A DNA stretch of 60,374 nt, taken from assembly GCA_045639525.1 (NCBI GenBank), contig JAZUDI010000023.1, forward strand, positions 1 to 60,374, written 5' to 3'. This document shows, one piece after another, positions 1-8,702 of the stretch. This DNA is from UBA1181 sp045639525. GTDB lineage: Bacteria; Bacteroidota; Bacteroidia; Bacteroidales; Paludibacteraceae. Below the pieces are notes generated by a model that saw only the letters and a list, made by a program, of their open reading frames with translations, did no database searches and was not told where the DNA came from. Within the stretch, counting starts at the first letter, position 1. Every line of letters starts with the position of its first letter. The translations under genes and the position numbers were made by a program.

Positions 1-293
1 TCGAATACTATGGTATTAAGAACATTATGTTTAATGGAAAATGATTATATTACGACAAAAGTTTTTCGCTAAGGGAGTTAGACAATTTAAGAAATTAAGA
101 AAACTTCAGGGCGAATTTGAAATGAACAAGCAGATAATAAAGATTTAACATACAACAAATTATAGGACTTTAAAACCATAACGATGCGTTCGTGGAATGC
201 GTTGGCCTGGCCTCCATCGAGATTCCTAATTCTGTTACATATAACAATTGATGATTTCTTGGCAAAAAAACATATCTATTGCCAATTAATCAT
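1..293. other. Left-edge non-coding region
   Basis: This AT-rich stretch before the AbiE-type pair holds no convincing reading frame on either strand. A reading frame on the minus strand at 276-638 is the antisense shadow of the antitoxin gene. No tRNA-like fold, repeat array or recombination site was recognised. It may hold the end of a neighbouring gene's untranslated region, but the window starts too close to tell. Confidence 0.5.
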
Positions 294-301
294 TACTTTT
301 G
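294..301 (+). promoter_or_regulatory. -7 promoter element before the AbiE-type operon
   Basis: TACTTTTG fits the Bacteroidota -7 consensus TAnnTTTG and ends 32 nt before the antitoxin ATG. No good -33 element (TTTG about 17-21 nt upstream) is visible, so the promoter may be weak or assisted. Confidence 0.5.
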
Positions 302-333
302 CATCCGAAATAATATGATTTTCATTATAACAC

Positions 334-1077
334 ATGATAAGACAAGCTGACATAATAGCATACGCACGTACACGACCAGAGTTTTCTCGTCGTGAGATGT
401 TATGTTGCTTTAAGGAAAACAATATCGCATTTTCTCCTGCAACTGTTGCTTCGAGCCTGGTCGCACTCACAGAGTCAGGAGTCCTACGAAAGGTGAAGAG
501 AGGTGTGTTTGCTATTGCAGATACAAGACAACAACCATTTGTTCCGTTCTTTGACGATGAGATGCAGGATTTGGAATCAAGGATTCGTGACAAGTTCCCC
601 TTCATTCGCTTCTGTACCTGGAGTAGTTCTGACCTCAAACGCTTTTCGCACTATGTGATAAACATGGATGTTATCTATGTGGATGTGGAAAGGGTTGCTA
701 CGGATGCTGTTTTCTCATTTTTGCTAAATGCAGGTCTTGATAGACAAGTATATCTTAATCCATCCAGCGATGACTACTCATATTACATATATGGCAAGCC
801 AACTATCGTGGTGCGACCATTGATAAGCGAAGCGCCATTGATTACCTATGCAAATGATTCAAAAAGAATTGCCGTAGAAAAGCTTATGGTTGATGCTGCT
901 GTTGATGAAGATTTCATCTCCTTTCAGGATTATGAATCACTCCGTCTTTATCGCAACGTTATAGACATCTGCATTGTAAACGAGACTAAGCTTCTTCGTT
1001 ATGCCAGCAGACGAGGCTGTAAAGATCAAATAAAAAACATACTTGACACTGCAAAACGAAACGAAATAATAGATTGA
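334..1077 (+). CDS. AbiEi-like winged-helix antitoxin (type IV TA)
   Basis: 247 aa. Residues about 1-60 look like an N-terminal winged helix (a DNA-binding helix pair followed by a 'SGVLRKVKRGVFAI' wing), the arrangement seen in AbiEi-type antitoxins and related type IV toxin-antitoxin partners. The remainder is an alpha/beta region of unknown fold. Its stop codon is separated by one base from the ATG of the nucleotidyltransferase gene, so the two are almost certainly co-translated, antitoxin first as in abiE systems. In that family the antitoxin represses the operon and blocks toxin action without a lasting complex. The assignment rests on the wing pattern and on the partner gene. I do not recognise the exact subfamily. 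Base composition is AT-richer than the core genes to the right, which fits horizontal gain. Confidence 0.65.
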   Translation: MIRQADIIAYARTRPEFSRREMLCCFKENNIAFSPATVASSLVALTESGVLRKVKRGVFAIADTRQQPFVPFFDDEMQDLESRIRDKFPFIRFCTWSSSDLKRFSHYVINMDVIYVDVERVATDAVFSFLLNAGLDRQVYLNPSSDDYSYYIYGKPTIVVRPLISEAPLITYANDSKRIAVEKLMVDAAVDEDFISFQDYESLRLYRNVIDICIVNETKLLRYASRRGCKDQIKNILDTAKRNEIID

Positions 1078-1078
1078 T

Positions 1079-2161
1079 ATGATACATCCAGATAGTCGTT
1101 CCGTCGAATGGATTAACAGTATTGCCACACAGCATCCATCATTAGACAAAACATTGATAGAGAAGACCATTCGCGCCTTCTCGCTATTAGAATCACTTGC
1201 TCTTTCAGGATGTCCGTTTACCTTCAAGGGCGGTACCGCATGTATGCTCCATCTTGGCAGTAGCAAGCGTCTCTCTATTGACATTGACATTATATGCCCT
1301 CCAGGTACTGACATATCACAATATGTCAAGAACCATAGCGAAGAGTATGGCTTCACGGATATAAAACTGGTTGAAAGACTATCGTCGCACAATGTGCCGA
1401 AATCTCATGCCAAGTGTTTCTACAAGGTATCGTATGTTACAAATAAGGAAGAGGAGGTTATTCTTCTCGATGTCCTATTCGAGGAAATCCATTATGAGAT
1501 GGTCGTTCAACTGCCCATATCCAGTCCGTTTCTCAAAACGGAGGGCGAGGATGTTATGGTAAATGTTCCATCGGCAGAAGATATTTTGGGTGATAAACTG
1601 ACAGCATTCGCGCCCCACACCTCAGGTATTCAGTTTTTCAAAAAAGAAAAGAACTGTTCGTTGGAAATAATCAAGCAGATGTTTGACGTGGCCGCATTAT
1701 TCGACGTTTGCAAGGATTTCAAGTTAACTCATGACACATTCCGCAAGTTTGGAGAAACAGAGCTTGGTTATCGAGAAATAGAAGGTGCTACCACAGATGA
1801 CATACTCAAAGATGCGATAAATACCGCTCTGTGCATCTCATTGCGTGGCTTTGAGAACGAAGAAGAGTTCAAACTACTGCAAGGCGGAATCAAGCGAATA
1901 GGGGGACTTATCCTTAGTGAGCGATACCATCTGGATCCCGCCATTCGTGACTCCGCTAAAGCCGCTTACACGGCTGCAATGATGCTGACTCATGCAACGG
2001 AAGTGCATCGCTTCGAATCTACCCCAATTGATGAATGGAAGGATGCCGTGATAGGTGAAGTGCTGACAAACAAACTAAACAAGTTGAAGAAGTCAAATCC
2101 GGAGGCTTTCTTCTATTGGTGGCAAGTGGATAAAGTGTTAGCTCCAAAATGTAGTGAATAA
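1079..2161 (+). CDS. AbiEii/AbiGii-family nucleotidyltransferase toxin
   Basis: 360 aa. The N-terminal half carries the nucleotidyltransferase signature of AbiEii toxins: KGGT at residues 50-53 followed by LSIDID at 65-70, whose two aspartates are the expected metal ligands. A 'GDKLTAF' segment near residue 170 corresponds to the conserved lysine-containing motif of the family. Known members transfer nucleotides to tRNA or act in phage-abortive infection; which substrate this one uses cannot be told. The C-terminal 150 residues are helical. It lies one base after the antitoxin gene and is followed by a small hairpin. Family assignment is firm; a role as phage defence rather than plasmid-style maintenance is inference. 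Confidence 0.85.
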   Translation: MIHPDSRSVEWINSIATQHPSLDKTLIEKTIRAFSLLESLALSGCPFTFKGGTACMLHLGSSKRLSIDIDIICPPGTDISQYVKNHSEEYGFTDIKLVERLSSHNVPKSHAKCFYKVSYVTNKEEEVILLDVLFEEIHYEMVVQLPISSPFLKTEGEDVMVNVPSAEDILGDKLTAFAPHTSGIQFFKKEKNCSLEIIKQMFDVAALFDVCKDFKLTHDTFRKFGETELGYREIEGATTDDILKDAINTALCISLRGFENEEEFKLLQGGIKRIGGLILSERYHLDPAIRDSAKAAYTAAMMLTHATEVHRFESTPIDEWKDAVIGEVLTNKLNKLKKSNPEAFFYWWQVDKVLAPKCSE

Positions 2162-2163
2162 TC

Positions 2164-2186
2164 GGCAATAGTATTCTTATATTGCC
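2164..2186 (+). terminator. Hairpin after the AbiE-type toxin gene
   Basis: A perfect 7-bp inverted repeat (GGCAATA / TATTGCC, 9-nt loop) lies 2 nt after the toxin stop codon and is followed by a short A/T stretch without a strong U-tract. It is either a weak terminator or a 3'-end stabilising hairpin. The rest of 2187-2353 is AT-rich and contains only two imperfect copies of GTTGTTTAAA. Confidence 0.35.
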
Positions 2187-2353
2187 AAAATTTCATCTAA
2201 TCGACATCTATGGCGAATTCATAATGATAATAATCTTTATATTATAAAATCGGTGATAGCTCTGCTTATTGCATTATTAGTAACATTTGTCGAGTATTAT
2301 ATTTGTAAGAAGTTGTTTAAAAATTTCTTTAAAATTTAGTAGTTGTTTAAACC

Positions 2354-3901
2354 TTACTTATGCCTTAACGTTACAAACGGTATGATCATCTCCTCGATGG
2401 AGATACCGCCGTGTTGGAAAGTATCCTTGTAGTAGGAGACATAGTAGTTGTAGTTGTTGGGATAGGCGAAGAAATCGTTGTTCCCCGCGAAAATATAGGT
2501 GGAACTTACATTGATGATAGGCAAACCGATCTTCTCTGGTTGTTTGATCGCCATTACCTCTTTTGCATTGTAATCCAAATTCTTACCTACCTTATAGCGA
2601 AGGTTCGTGTTGGTGTTTTTATCGCCTATCACACGGATAGCCTTGTCGGCACGGATGGTTCCGTGGTCGGTGGTGATCATGATGCGGATATCGTGTTGCG
2701 CCAATGCTTTGAACAGTTCCAGAATGGATGAGTGTTGGAACCATGATTTGGTCAATGATCGGTAAGCCGCCTCTGTGGAGGCCAATTCGCGGATCATCTT
2801 CGAGTCGGTACGGGCGTGCGAGAGCATATCCACAAAATTGAATACCGCTACATTGAGTTGGTTGTTCAGGTATTGCGGAAGATCGGACACCAGTTTCTCT
2901 CCTGAAGCGGGATCGCTGATTTTATGGTAGGAGAAACTATATTTCTTCCTGTAACGGTCGATCTGGGTTTGCAATAACTCCTTCTCGTATAGGTTTTTAC
3001 CCTCCTCGTCGCCCTCCTCGATCCAGTAGTTCGGGAACATCTTCTTGATTTGGTTCGGCAAAAGGCCGGAGAAGATGGCGTTGCGGGCATATTGGGTGGC
3101 GGTTGGGAGAATACTGCTGTACAACTCCTCGCTCTCCACTACATAGTCGTTGGCCAAGAGATCCTTGATGGCTCTCCATTGGTCCATTCTGAAATTATCC
3201 AAAATGATAAGGAAGACCTTCTCTCCTGAATCCAAAGTGGGGAAGATGCATCTCTTAAAGAGCTCGTGGCTCATCATCGGATGTTCCGCACCCTGTTCAA
3301 ACCACTTTTCGTAGTTGCGTTTGATGTATTTTACGAAAGTGGAGTTGGCCTCCTCTTTCTGCATGCGGAGCAACTCCTGCATCTGGCTGTCTGCATGCTC
3401 CAATTGCAACTCCCAATAGACCAACTTCTTGTAAACCTCCGCCCAATCCTCGAATCGGGAGGAGTCGTTAATCAACATACCAATCTTGGCGAATTCCGAG
3501 CGGTAGTCGTCGGTCGTGGTGGTGGAGATGATCTCACTCTTGTTGATGTTCTTCTTGATGGAGAGCAGGATTTGGTTCGGATTGACAGGCTTGATGAGAT
3601 AGTCGGCGATCTTCTTGCCGATAGCCTGTTCCATCAGGTTCTCCTCCTCGCTCTTGGTGATCATCACCACTGGAACGGTAGTGTCCTTCTCTTTGATGAG
3701 CGACAAAGCCTCTAAACCGCTGAGTCCTGGCATGTTTTCGTCGAGGAATATGATGTCGAAGTGTTGCTCTTCGCAACATTGCACGGCATCCTTTCCGTTA
3801 TTGACGCAAACCACCTCGTATCCTTTCGATTCAAGAAAGAGCACATGTGCCTTTAATAAATCGATCTCGTCATCAGCCCAAAGGATTTTGTCTCTCTTCA
3901 T
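2354..3901 (-). CDS. porX: T9SS response regulator PorX (REC + PglZ)
   Basis: 515 aa. An N-terminal receiver domain (about 1-120) keeps all key residues: acidic pair D10/D11, phospho-acceptor D54, T82 and K104. A helical linker (about 125-225) leads to a C-terminal PglZ domain of the alkaline-phosphatase superfamily. Visible metal and active-site segments are 'LDNFRMDQW' (234-242), 'PTATQYARN' (266-274), 'TTDHG' and, near the C-terminus, 'QHGGIS'. This is the architecture of PorX, which regulates T9SS genes in Porphyromonas and whose PglZ domain is a zinc-dependent oligonucleotide phosphodiesterase. It starts 4 nt after the sprE/porW stop codon and is the last gene of that operon. No sensor kinase (PorY) is in the window. 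Identity is firm because the fusion is distinctive. Confidence 0.95.
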   Translation of the reverse strand: MKRDKILWADDEIDLLKAHVLFLESKGYEVVCVNNGKDAVQCCEEQHFDIIFLDENMPGLSGLEALSLIKEKDTTVPVVMITKSEEENLMEQAIGKKIADYLIKPVNPNQILLSIKKNINKSEIISTTTTDDYRSEFAKIGMLINDSSRFEDWAEVYKKLVYWELQLEHADSQMQELLRMQKEEANSTFVKYIKRNYEKWFEQGAEHPMMSHELFKRCIFPTLDSGEKVFLIILDNFRMDQWRAIKDLLANDYVVESEELYSSILPTATQYARNAIFSGLLPNQIKKMFPNYWIEEGDEEGKNLYEKELLQTQIDRYRKKYSFSYHKISDPASGEKLVSDLPQYLNNQLNVAVFNFVDMLSHARTDSKMIRELASTEAAYRSLTKSWFQHSSILELFKALAQHDIRIMITTDHGTIRADKAIRVIGDKNTNTNLRYKVGKNLDYNAKEVMAIKQPEKIGLPIINVSSTYIFAGNNDFFAYPNNYNYYVSYYKDTFQHGGISIEEMIIPFVTLRHK

Positions 3902-3905
3902 ATCG

Positions 3906-6900
3906 CTATCGTTTTAGGTACAAGCGTTTGTAGAGTTCCATGTAAACATTGATGTTTCCGCTCTCCTTCAAAACCTGCAAGTTCTCCTTGGAGATGATGA
4001 TGTTGCGGTATGGAACACTACCGAACGACTGCTTGATGTTGGCGTTCTTCACCACTTGGGTGAGGTAAGACATTCCCAATTCGGAGGATGGAAGTTCACC
4101 CACCTCGAATATTTGAGGGAAGGCCTTCGATGAGGTGACGTTGCTCTTAAGGTTGAGCAGCGTTTGACTCTTCTGGTTGTATTCGTTCAAAGCGGCCAGT
4201 ACAGCCGTCTCGTCCGCTTTCCCTTGGTTGATGAGCACCACATAGTAGTGAGGTGCGGTAGGATCGTAGGTGTATAATCCCTTGTATTTTTTCAACTCCT
4301 TCTTAGGTTCCTCCACCTTTGGCGTCGCTTCTGCTTGTTCGGTTTGCTCTTTCGTCTGCTCTGTCGGTTGAGGTTGGGTGGCGTCGCTTGTCTCCTTCTG
4401 GGCTGGCGCTGGCGCCTCCTCTTTCTCTATCTCCTTGGAGGTGCTCTCCGCTGGGATAGGAGCTGCTGTCTCTGGGGTTGGTTGGGTGCTCTCCGCAGGA
4501 ACGGTGGTCTTCGCTCCGTTCAAATCGTCGCCCTCCTTGACATCCAATTTCTGGACAGCGGTCATCTCCTCGATTTTCTTCTCTTCGCCTACCAATTCCA
4601 CAGCTGCTGTATTGGCGCGCTTGCGCTTCGCCACGATCTCCTTCTTGAAGAAATCCTCGTACTCCTCGATGGTGTGGTTATTGCCGATTTGTTGTAGGTT
4701 CTCCTCGGTGATGAGTAGGTATTTATACTCGCTGCCCTTCAATAGCGATTGGATGTCATTATCCGCGATGATGCCGTTGATGTACCACATCGCCTCGTCG
4801 TAGTTGTCCAATCCCGACACATAAAGGATGCCCTTCTTCAACTCCAAGTCAAAGTCCTTGATGAGGAACTTCGTGAAGTTGTAGGTGGCGGTCATATAGA
4901 GCAGTTTGTTTTGGTTCACTTTGGTGGTGTCGGTCAACAGCAAGAAGATGTAAGGGGAGTCGTAACTAACCGTGAATCCGTCGCTCGATACGACGCCGTT
5001 CTCTTCCGCCTCCTGCTTTTGTGTCTCCTGACGGAGGGCCATCAACGCGCTGGTGGATGTTCCCTGCTCAGGGATGTTTCCTTGGTTGATGAGCGCTAAG
5101 ATATCCTTAGCCATTGAAGAGACGTCGCTGTTAGGGTAACGCTCCAATAAGTTGTTGAGTGCCAAGGAGAAGGTGTCTTTGCTTGCGGTCTTTCCTATGC
5201 TCAAGGAGTTGAGCAGTAAGAATTTAGGCATAAGCGAAGATACTGGGTAGTTCGCCTCCATGTGGGCTGTATTGTTCTTAACCGTTTCGAAATCTCCCTT
5301 GAGGTAGGCTGCATAGGTTTGCTCGTAGAGAGAGTCCTGTACGCTTTGCATCTTCTCCAGGCTTGCTCGGAAGTTTGGCTGGGAGAGGATCTTCGCGTAT
5401 TTGCTGGTTGGATAGGCCTCGGTCAATTTGTCTCTGTATTGGTCGGCGCGGGCCTTGTCGCTGTTTTTCTCCGCGATGCGGTAACAGCAGTAGTAAGCGT
5501 CTGCGGCGCGAGGATCCTCAGGATAACGTTTGATGAACTCCTCGAAGGCGTCGTAAGCCTTGTTGTAATCACCCAGTTTCTCGTCATAGACAACTCCCAG
5601 GTTAAATAGCGCGTCCGCCAATTGGGTGTGGGCTACCACCTTTTGCTCCTCCGAGAAAGGAATCTGTTTCAAGTAGTATTCCGGACGCTTTGGATTGGCC
5701 TCGTTGCTGAGCGCTTGCGTATTCTCCGCGTTTTCCCCGCTCTCCTCCTCTGTGGCAAAGCCGTTCATATCCACCATATCGGCCAATGACTCTTCTGAGA
5801 AGGCGGAGATCATCTTATTCTTACGGTTCCAGTTATCCTCCAATCGTCTCTGTCCGAATTTTTTGCGGAACTCCAACTTTCCTTTGTCAACGGTTGATCT
5901 GACATAGAAGTACCAGCTGGATCCCTCTGCTCCAAGGGCACGGCTATCCATTACCGCCATGTTTTCGATCTCCAGTTCCAATTGTCTCTGCTCTTCGTAC
6001 TCTTTCTGGCGACGCTCGCGCTCGCGCTTCTCCTCTTCAATCACCTTCGTGATCTCTCGGTTAATGGCCGCTGTCAAGTCGGGCTTGGATGCGGTGGAGA
6101 GAATCAACAAGCTATCTTGAAGTTTGTAGGTGGTGTAGTTTTGCACCAACTCGTCGAGGACAGCGGAAAGACGGCTTACGCGGAGGTAGTCGTCGTGCTT
6201 GTGGTCGATGAGCGATGAGGCTTCGGCAAAGCATGGTTGCGCCTGCACATAGTCAGGACGTTCGTAGTAGAGATCTCCGAGCGTGATGAGCGATTGCGCC
6301 TTCTCCTTTCCGTGACGGGTACTCTTCTCAATGGAAGTTTGGTAATTCTCTATCGCCTTGGCTGTGTCTTTTTTCGCCAAATAGATGTTACCGATCGCAT
6401 AGTATATCTGATCCAAGTAATCCTCGTTGTTCTTGTTCTTGGCCATCTTTTTCAGACGGGCTACCAACGATTCGCTTGAGTGGTTGCCGCTTACTACCTC
6501 AGTTTGCCTGATTTGCGCGTTGAACGACATTTGGTAAGGCGGATTGGCCTTTAATACCTTGTCGTAAAGGTCGAAGGCTGCCTCTTTATCGCCCATCAAC
6601 TGCTTGATTTGTGCCGCCACGAAGTAGAAACGGGTACGTTGTATGCGGTTCTTCTCTCCCTCCGCCGCTTTGATCAGGTAAGGGTACGCTGCTGCGTATT
6701 CTCGTTGCGAAACCAGCAAATCGGCCATGGCTCCATTGTAGAGCTGTTGCAATTTAGGGTTGATCTCCTCCGGATCGATGCGTTTCAGGATCTCGTCCGC
6801 CTCGTAGATCCAATCCATCTCCTTCATGGCGCGCGCTTTCCAGATATTGGCCTCGGTGACAAGATCCTTGTCCGTAGGGAAATGTTTGGTCACGTATGTG

Positions 6901-7379
6901 AAGGTGGCCGATGCGGCCAAGTAGTCGTTGGCGTGGAACTTTGATTTACCCATGAGCATCCACACCTCATCCATGTAGGAGTTGAACTCCTCCTGGTTGT
7001 AGAAATCCGCATATTGCGGATCTCGCATCTTTTCGTATTTTTTCTTGGGTTTCTTCTGGATGGAACGCTCTTGAATGGCCGACTCGCACTTCTCGACGGC
7101 GCGGTTCATGTCGCCTGTTCCGGTTCCCATCGTGGAGGCGTCGCTCACGGCGAAGACGGGGATTACATGCGAATAGTCTGGGGCAAAGGCCTCTTCGATT
7201 CGTTTGTATCCCTTCTTGTAGGATTCATTCGCGTTGTAGTAAACGTTGTATTTGGTGTTTAGCGCTTGGTGTTTGCGGTTGACCCAGGTGTTTTTCTTCA
7301 GGTCACAGCCCGTCAGGGTGAGGAGTGCCACCAGTCCAAACAATAGATATGTACATTTCGATCTAAACATTCTTGCCAT
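3906..7379 (-). CDS. sprE: T9SS TPR lipoprotein SprE/PorW
   Basis: About 1157 aa. The chosen ATG (7379) gives a lipoprotein signal peptide with lipobox LTGC, so the mature protein is probably anchored in the outer membrane. An in-frame ATG at 7424 is too close to the predicted transcription start. The body carries many TPR-like helical repeats (roughly the first 800 residues), a region of two-stranded repeats near the C-terminus, and a Pro/Glu/Thr/Gln-rich disordered linker encoded near 4320-4500. SprE/PorW is needed for T9SS secretion and links the PorK/N ring to the SprA translocon in described systems. The gene is directly upstream of porX. In P. gingivalis the two are unlinked (PG1947 and PG0928), so this pairing is informative. 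Confidence 0.93.
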   Translation of the reverse strand: MARMFRSKCTYLLFGLVALLTLTGCDLKKNTWVNRKHQALNTKYNVYYNANESYKKGYKRIEEAFAPDYSHVIPVFAVSDASTMGTGTGDMNRAVEKCESAIQERSIQKKPKKKYEKMRDPQYADFYNQEEFNSYMDEVWMLMGKSKFHANDYLAASATFTYVTKHFPTDKDLVTEANIWKARAMKEMDWIYEADEILKRIDPEEINPKLQQLYNGAMADLLVSQREYAAAYPYLIKAAEGEKNRIQRTRFYFVAAQIKQLMGDKEAAFDLYDKVLKANPPYQMSFNAQIRQTEVVSGNHSSESLVARLKKMAKNKNNEDYLDQIYYAIGNIYLAKKDTAKAIENYQTSIEKSTRHGKEKAQSLITLGDLYYERPDYVQAQPCFAEASSLIDHKHDDYLRVSRLSAVLDELVQNYTTYKLQDSLLILSTASKPDLTAAINREITKVIEEEKRERERRQKEYEEQRQLELEIENMAVMDSRALGAEGSSWYFYVRSTVDKGKLEFRKKFGQRRLEDNWNRKNKMISAFSEESLADMVDMNGFATEEESGENAENTQALSNEANPKRPEYYLKQIPFSEEQKVVAHTQLADALFNLGVVYDEKLGDYNKAYDAFEEFIKRYPEDPRAADAYYCCYRIAEKNSDKARADQYRDKLTEAYPTSKYAKILSQPNFRASLEKMQSVQDSLYEQTYAAYLKGDFETVKNNTAHMEANYPVSSLMPKFLLLNSLSIGKTASKDTFSLALNNLLERYPNSDVSSMAKDILALINQGNIPEQGTSTSALMALRQETQKQEAEENGVVSSDGFTVSYDSPYIFLLLTDTTKVNQNKLLYMTATYNFTKFLIKDFDLELKKGILYVSGLDNYDEAMWYINGIIADNDIQSLLKGSEYKYLLITEENLQQIGNNHTIEEYEDFFKKEIVAKRKRANTAAVELVGEEKKIEEMTAVQKLDVKEGDDLNGAKTTVPAESTQPTPETAAPIPAESTSKEIEKEEAPAPAQKETSDATQPQPTEQTKEQTEQAEATPKVEEPKKELKKYKGLYTYDPTAPHYYVVLINQGKADETAVLAALNEYNQKSQTLLNLKSNVTSSKAFPQIFEVGELPSSELGMSYLTQVVKNANIKQSFGSVPYRNIIISKENLQVLKESGNINVYMELYKRLYLKR

Positions 7380-7438
7380 TTCTCTAAATATAACTGACGA
7401 TCGTGTGAAAAATTGTTTGGGCACACTTCGCCATTTGG

Positions 7439-7446
7439 CAAAATTA
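7439..7446 (-). promoter_or_regulatory. -7 promoter element for sprE-porX
   Basis: Read on the minus strand this is TAATTTTG, an exact TAnnTTTG match. Transcription would begin about 7432, which supports the ATG at 7379 (about 50-nt leader) over the one at 7424. No clear -33 element was found. Confidence 0.6.
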
Positions 7447-7490
7447 ATGAAAATCTATGACTTATTGGTGTTTATTCCTTTGTTCTTCGC

Positions 7491-7522
7491 AAAAAAAATA
7501 GGGGTGAAATCATTTCACCCCT
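7491..7522 (-). terminator. Rho-independent terminator after the FHA gene
   Basis: On the minus strand a 10-bp perfect stem (7500-7509 with 7513-7522, 3-nt loop) is followed by a run of eight U. It ends the transcript of the FHA gene and insulates sprE-porX, which has its own promoter just downstream. Confidence 0.85.
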
Positions 7523-7546
7523 ACAATATTCGGTAATTGGAAATTT

Positions 7547-8044
7547 TTATTCCGGAGCCCCCGTCTTGAGAATAAGTGTGGTGGCGCCCAATGTGATGAT
7601 TTCACTGTCGCTAACGACTCTCTTCTCCTTTTTTTGTAAAATGTCATTCATGACAAAGGTCCCCACGAGGCTATCGTAATCCTCTACCTTGTGGATGATT
7701 TTACCGTTTTTCTCCTCTACATGGATAATGCAGTGTTTTCTATCCATACTCATATCTCCCGTATCGATAGGGGAGGAGATTTCGTTGCCCGGACAGCGTC
7801 GGCCGAACATGTTCTCTCCGAGTTGCAACGGGATGATTTGCTTTTCGCAGAATACGTTCTCCACCACCACGATGCAACCGTAGGTGTAGTCCACCTCCTC
7901 TTTCTTCTCCTCTTTGGATTTGAAGCGGACGCTAAAATTCTTTCCGCAATTATCACAGTGGAGGATAAGGGAGGCGCCTGGCTCGATACGGCTCTCTTCG
8001 AATCGGATGAATTGGTCGCATTTAGGGCATCTAATCTTTCTCAT
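7547..8044 (-). CDS. Zinc-ribbon FHA-domain protein
   Basis: 165 aa, no signal peptide, so cytoplasmic. Residues 1-45 form a zinc ribbon of the MJ0042 type with two CxxC knuckles (CPKC, CDNC). Residues about 60-160 form a forkhead-associated domain with the expected GR, a Ser/His element (SMDRKHC) and the terminal 'DYDSLVGTFVMND' motif, i.e. the residues that contact phosphothreonine. FHA domains read Ser/Thr phosphorylation. No Ser/Thr kinase lies in this window, so the partner is unknown. It sits between the HXXEE membrane protein gene (59 nt upstream) and the T9SS regulatory operon, but a strong terminator separates it from the latter. Confidence 0.85.
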   Translation of the reverse strand: MRKIRCPKCDQFIRFEESRIEPGASLILHCDNCGKNFSVRFKSKEEKKEEVDYTYGCIVVVENVFCEKQIIPLQLGENMFGRRCPGNEISSPIDTGDMSMDRKHCIIHVEEKNGKIIHKVEDYDSLVGTFVMNDILQKKEKRVVSDSEIITLGATTLILKTGAPE

Positions 8045-8103
8045 ATCGTATAATCTAAATTCAACGCGAAGTTAAGAAATGTGGCGTGATGCGCCAAAAT
8101 TTA

Positions 8104-8619
8104 TCATCCTCCAATCTTCTTGCCTATGAGAAGGGCGATTCGGAAGATGGCGAGCATGGTTACTGCGCCGATTATGGCTATGAGTAAAAAGTTCCAACCG
8201 TGCCAGTGCACGAGCGAGTTGATACCCGTGCAGGCATAGGGAACTGATATGAGTACGGAGACGATGCCAGGAACATATTGTCTGGCGATGACTACTTGCG
8301 CGATGTGTACCAGAAGGTGGAGAGAAAAGCCAGTGATCAGAATGCTCCATACTAACGTGGCCTGTGGCGCTTGAACTAGCACCAGGATACAGCCCAGCAA
8401 TATAAATAATATCATTTCGACGACGATGAGAGATACAAAGCCCTTTGTGCTGAGTTCTGGGAGGTTGTGTATGGCTCCCCAAACTTGTGGGAATCGACCT
8501 TTTAGTTCGTCGTTTTGCCGACTTGCCCACCTCTTTTGGGTGAGAAATTCTTCCATCTTGTGTGCGAAGAATAGGATGGGCAGTGGTAGTACGAAGAAAA
8601 GTACGCTGAGTGCGCTCAT
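8104..8619 (-). CDS. HXXEE-domain integral membrane protein
   Basis: 171 aa with about five predicted membrane helices and almost no soluble region. It carries the motif that names the HXXEE family (HKMEE near residue 20), then 'HLLVH' and a conserved 'RQYVPG' segment. The function of the family is unknown; the conserved His and Glu residues suggest metal binding or membrane-embedded chemistry, which is inference. It may share a transcript with the FHA gene 59 nt downstream. A near-match to the -7 consensus (TATCTTTA on the minus strand, 8640-8647) lies just upstream of the ATG. Confidence 0.75.
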   Translation of the reverse strand: MSALSVLFFVLPLPILFFAHKMEEFLTQKRWASRQNDELKGRFPQVWGAIHNLPELSTKGFVSLIVVEMILFILLGCILVLVQAPQATLVWSILITGFSLHLLVHIAQVVIARQYVPGIVSVLISVPYACTGINSLVHWHGWNFLLIAIIGAVTMLAIFRIALLIGKKIGG

Positions 8620-8652
8620 AGGTGTGCTTTTTTATTGTTTAAAGATATCAAA

Positions 8653-8681
8653 GGGGATCTCTATGCTTGATAGAGATCCCC
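8653..8681 (-). terminator. Terminator of the glycogen operon
   Basis: A 12-bp perfect stem with a 5-nt loop (8653-8664 with 8670-8681) follows the GH57 stop codon by about 20 nt. On the minus strand it is followed by a moderately T-rich stretch. It should end the three-gene glycogen transcript. Confidence 0.7.
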
Positions 8682-8702
8682 CTGTTGTTCAATCCGTTTG
8701 GA

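Noticed and set aside
7380..7424. Upstream start codon of sprE at 7424
   Set aside because: It is about 8 nt from the predicted transcription start and would put 15 non-hydrophobic residues ahead of a standard lipoprotein signal peptide.
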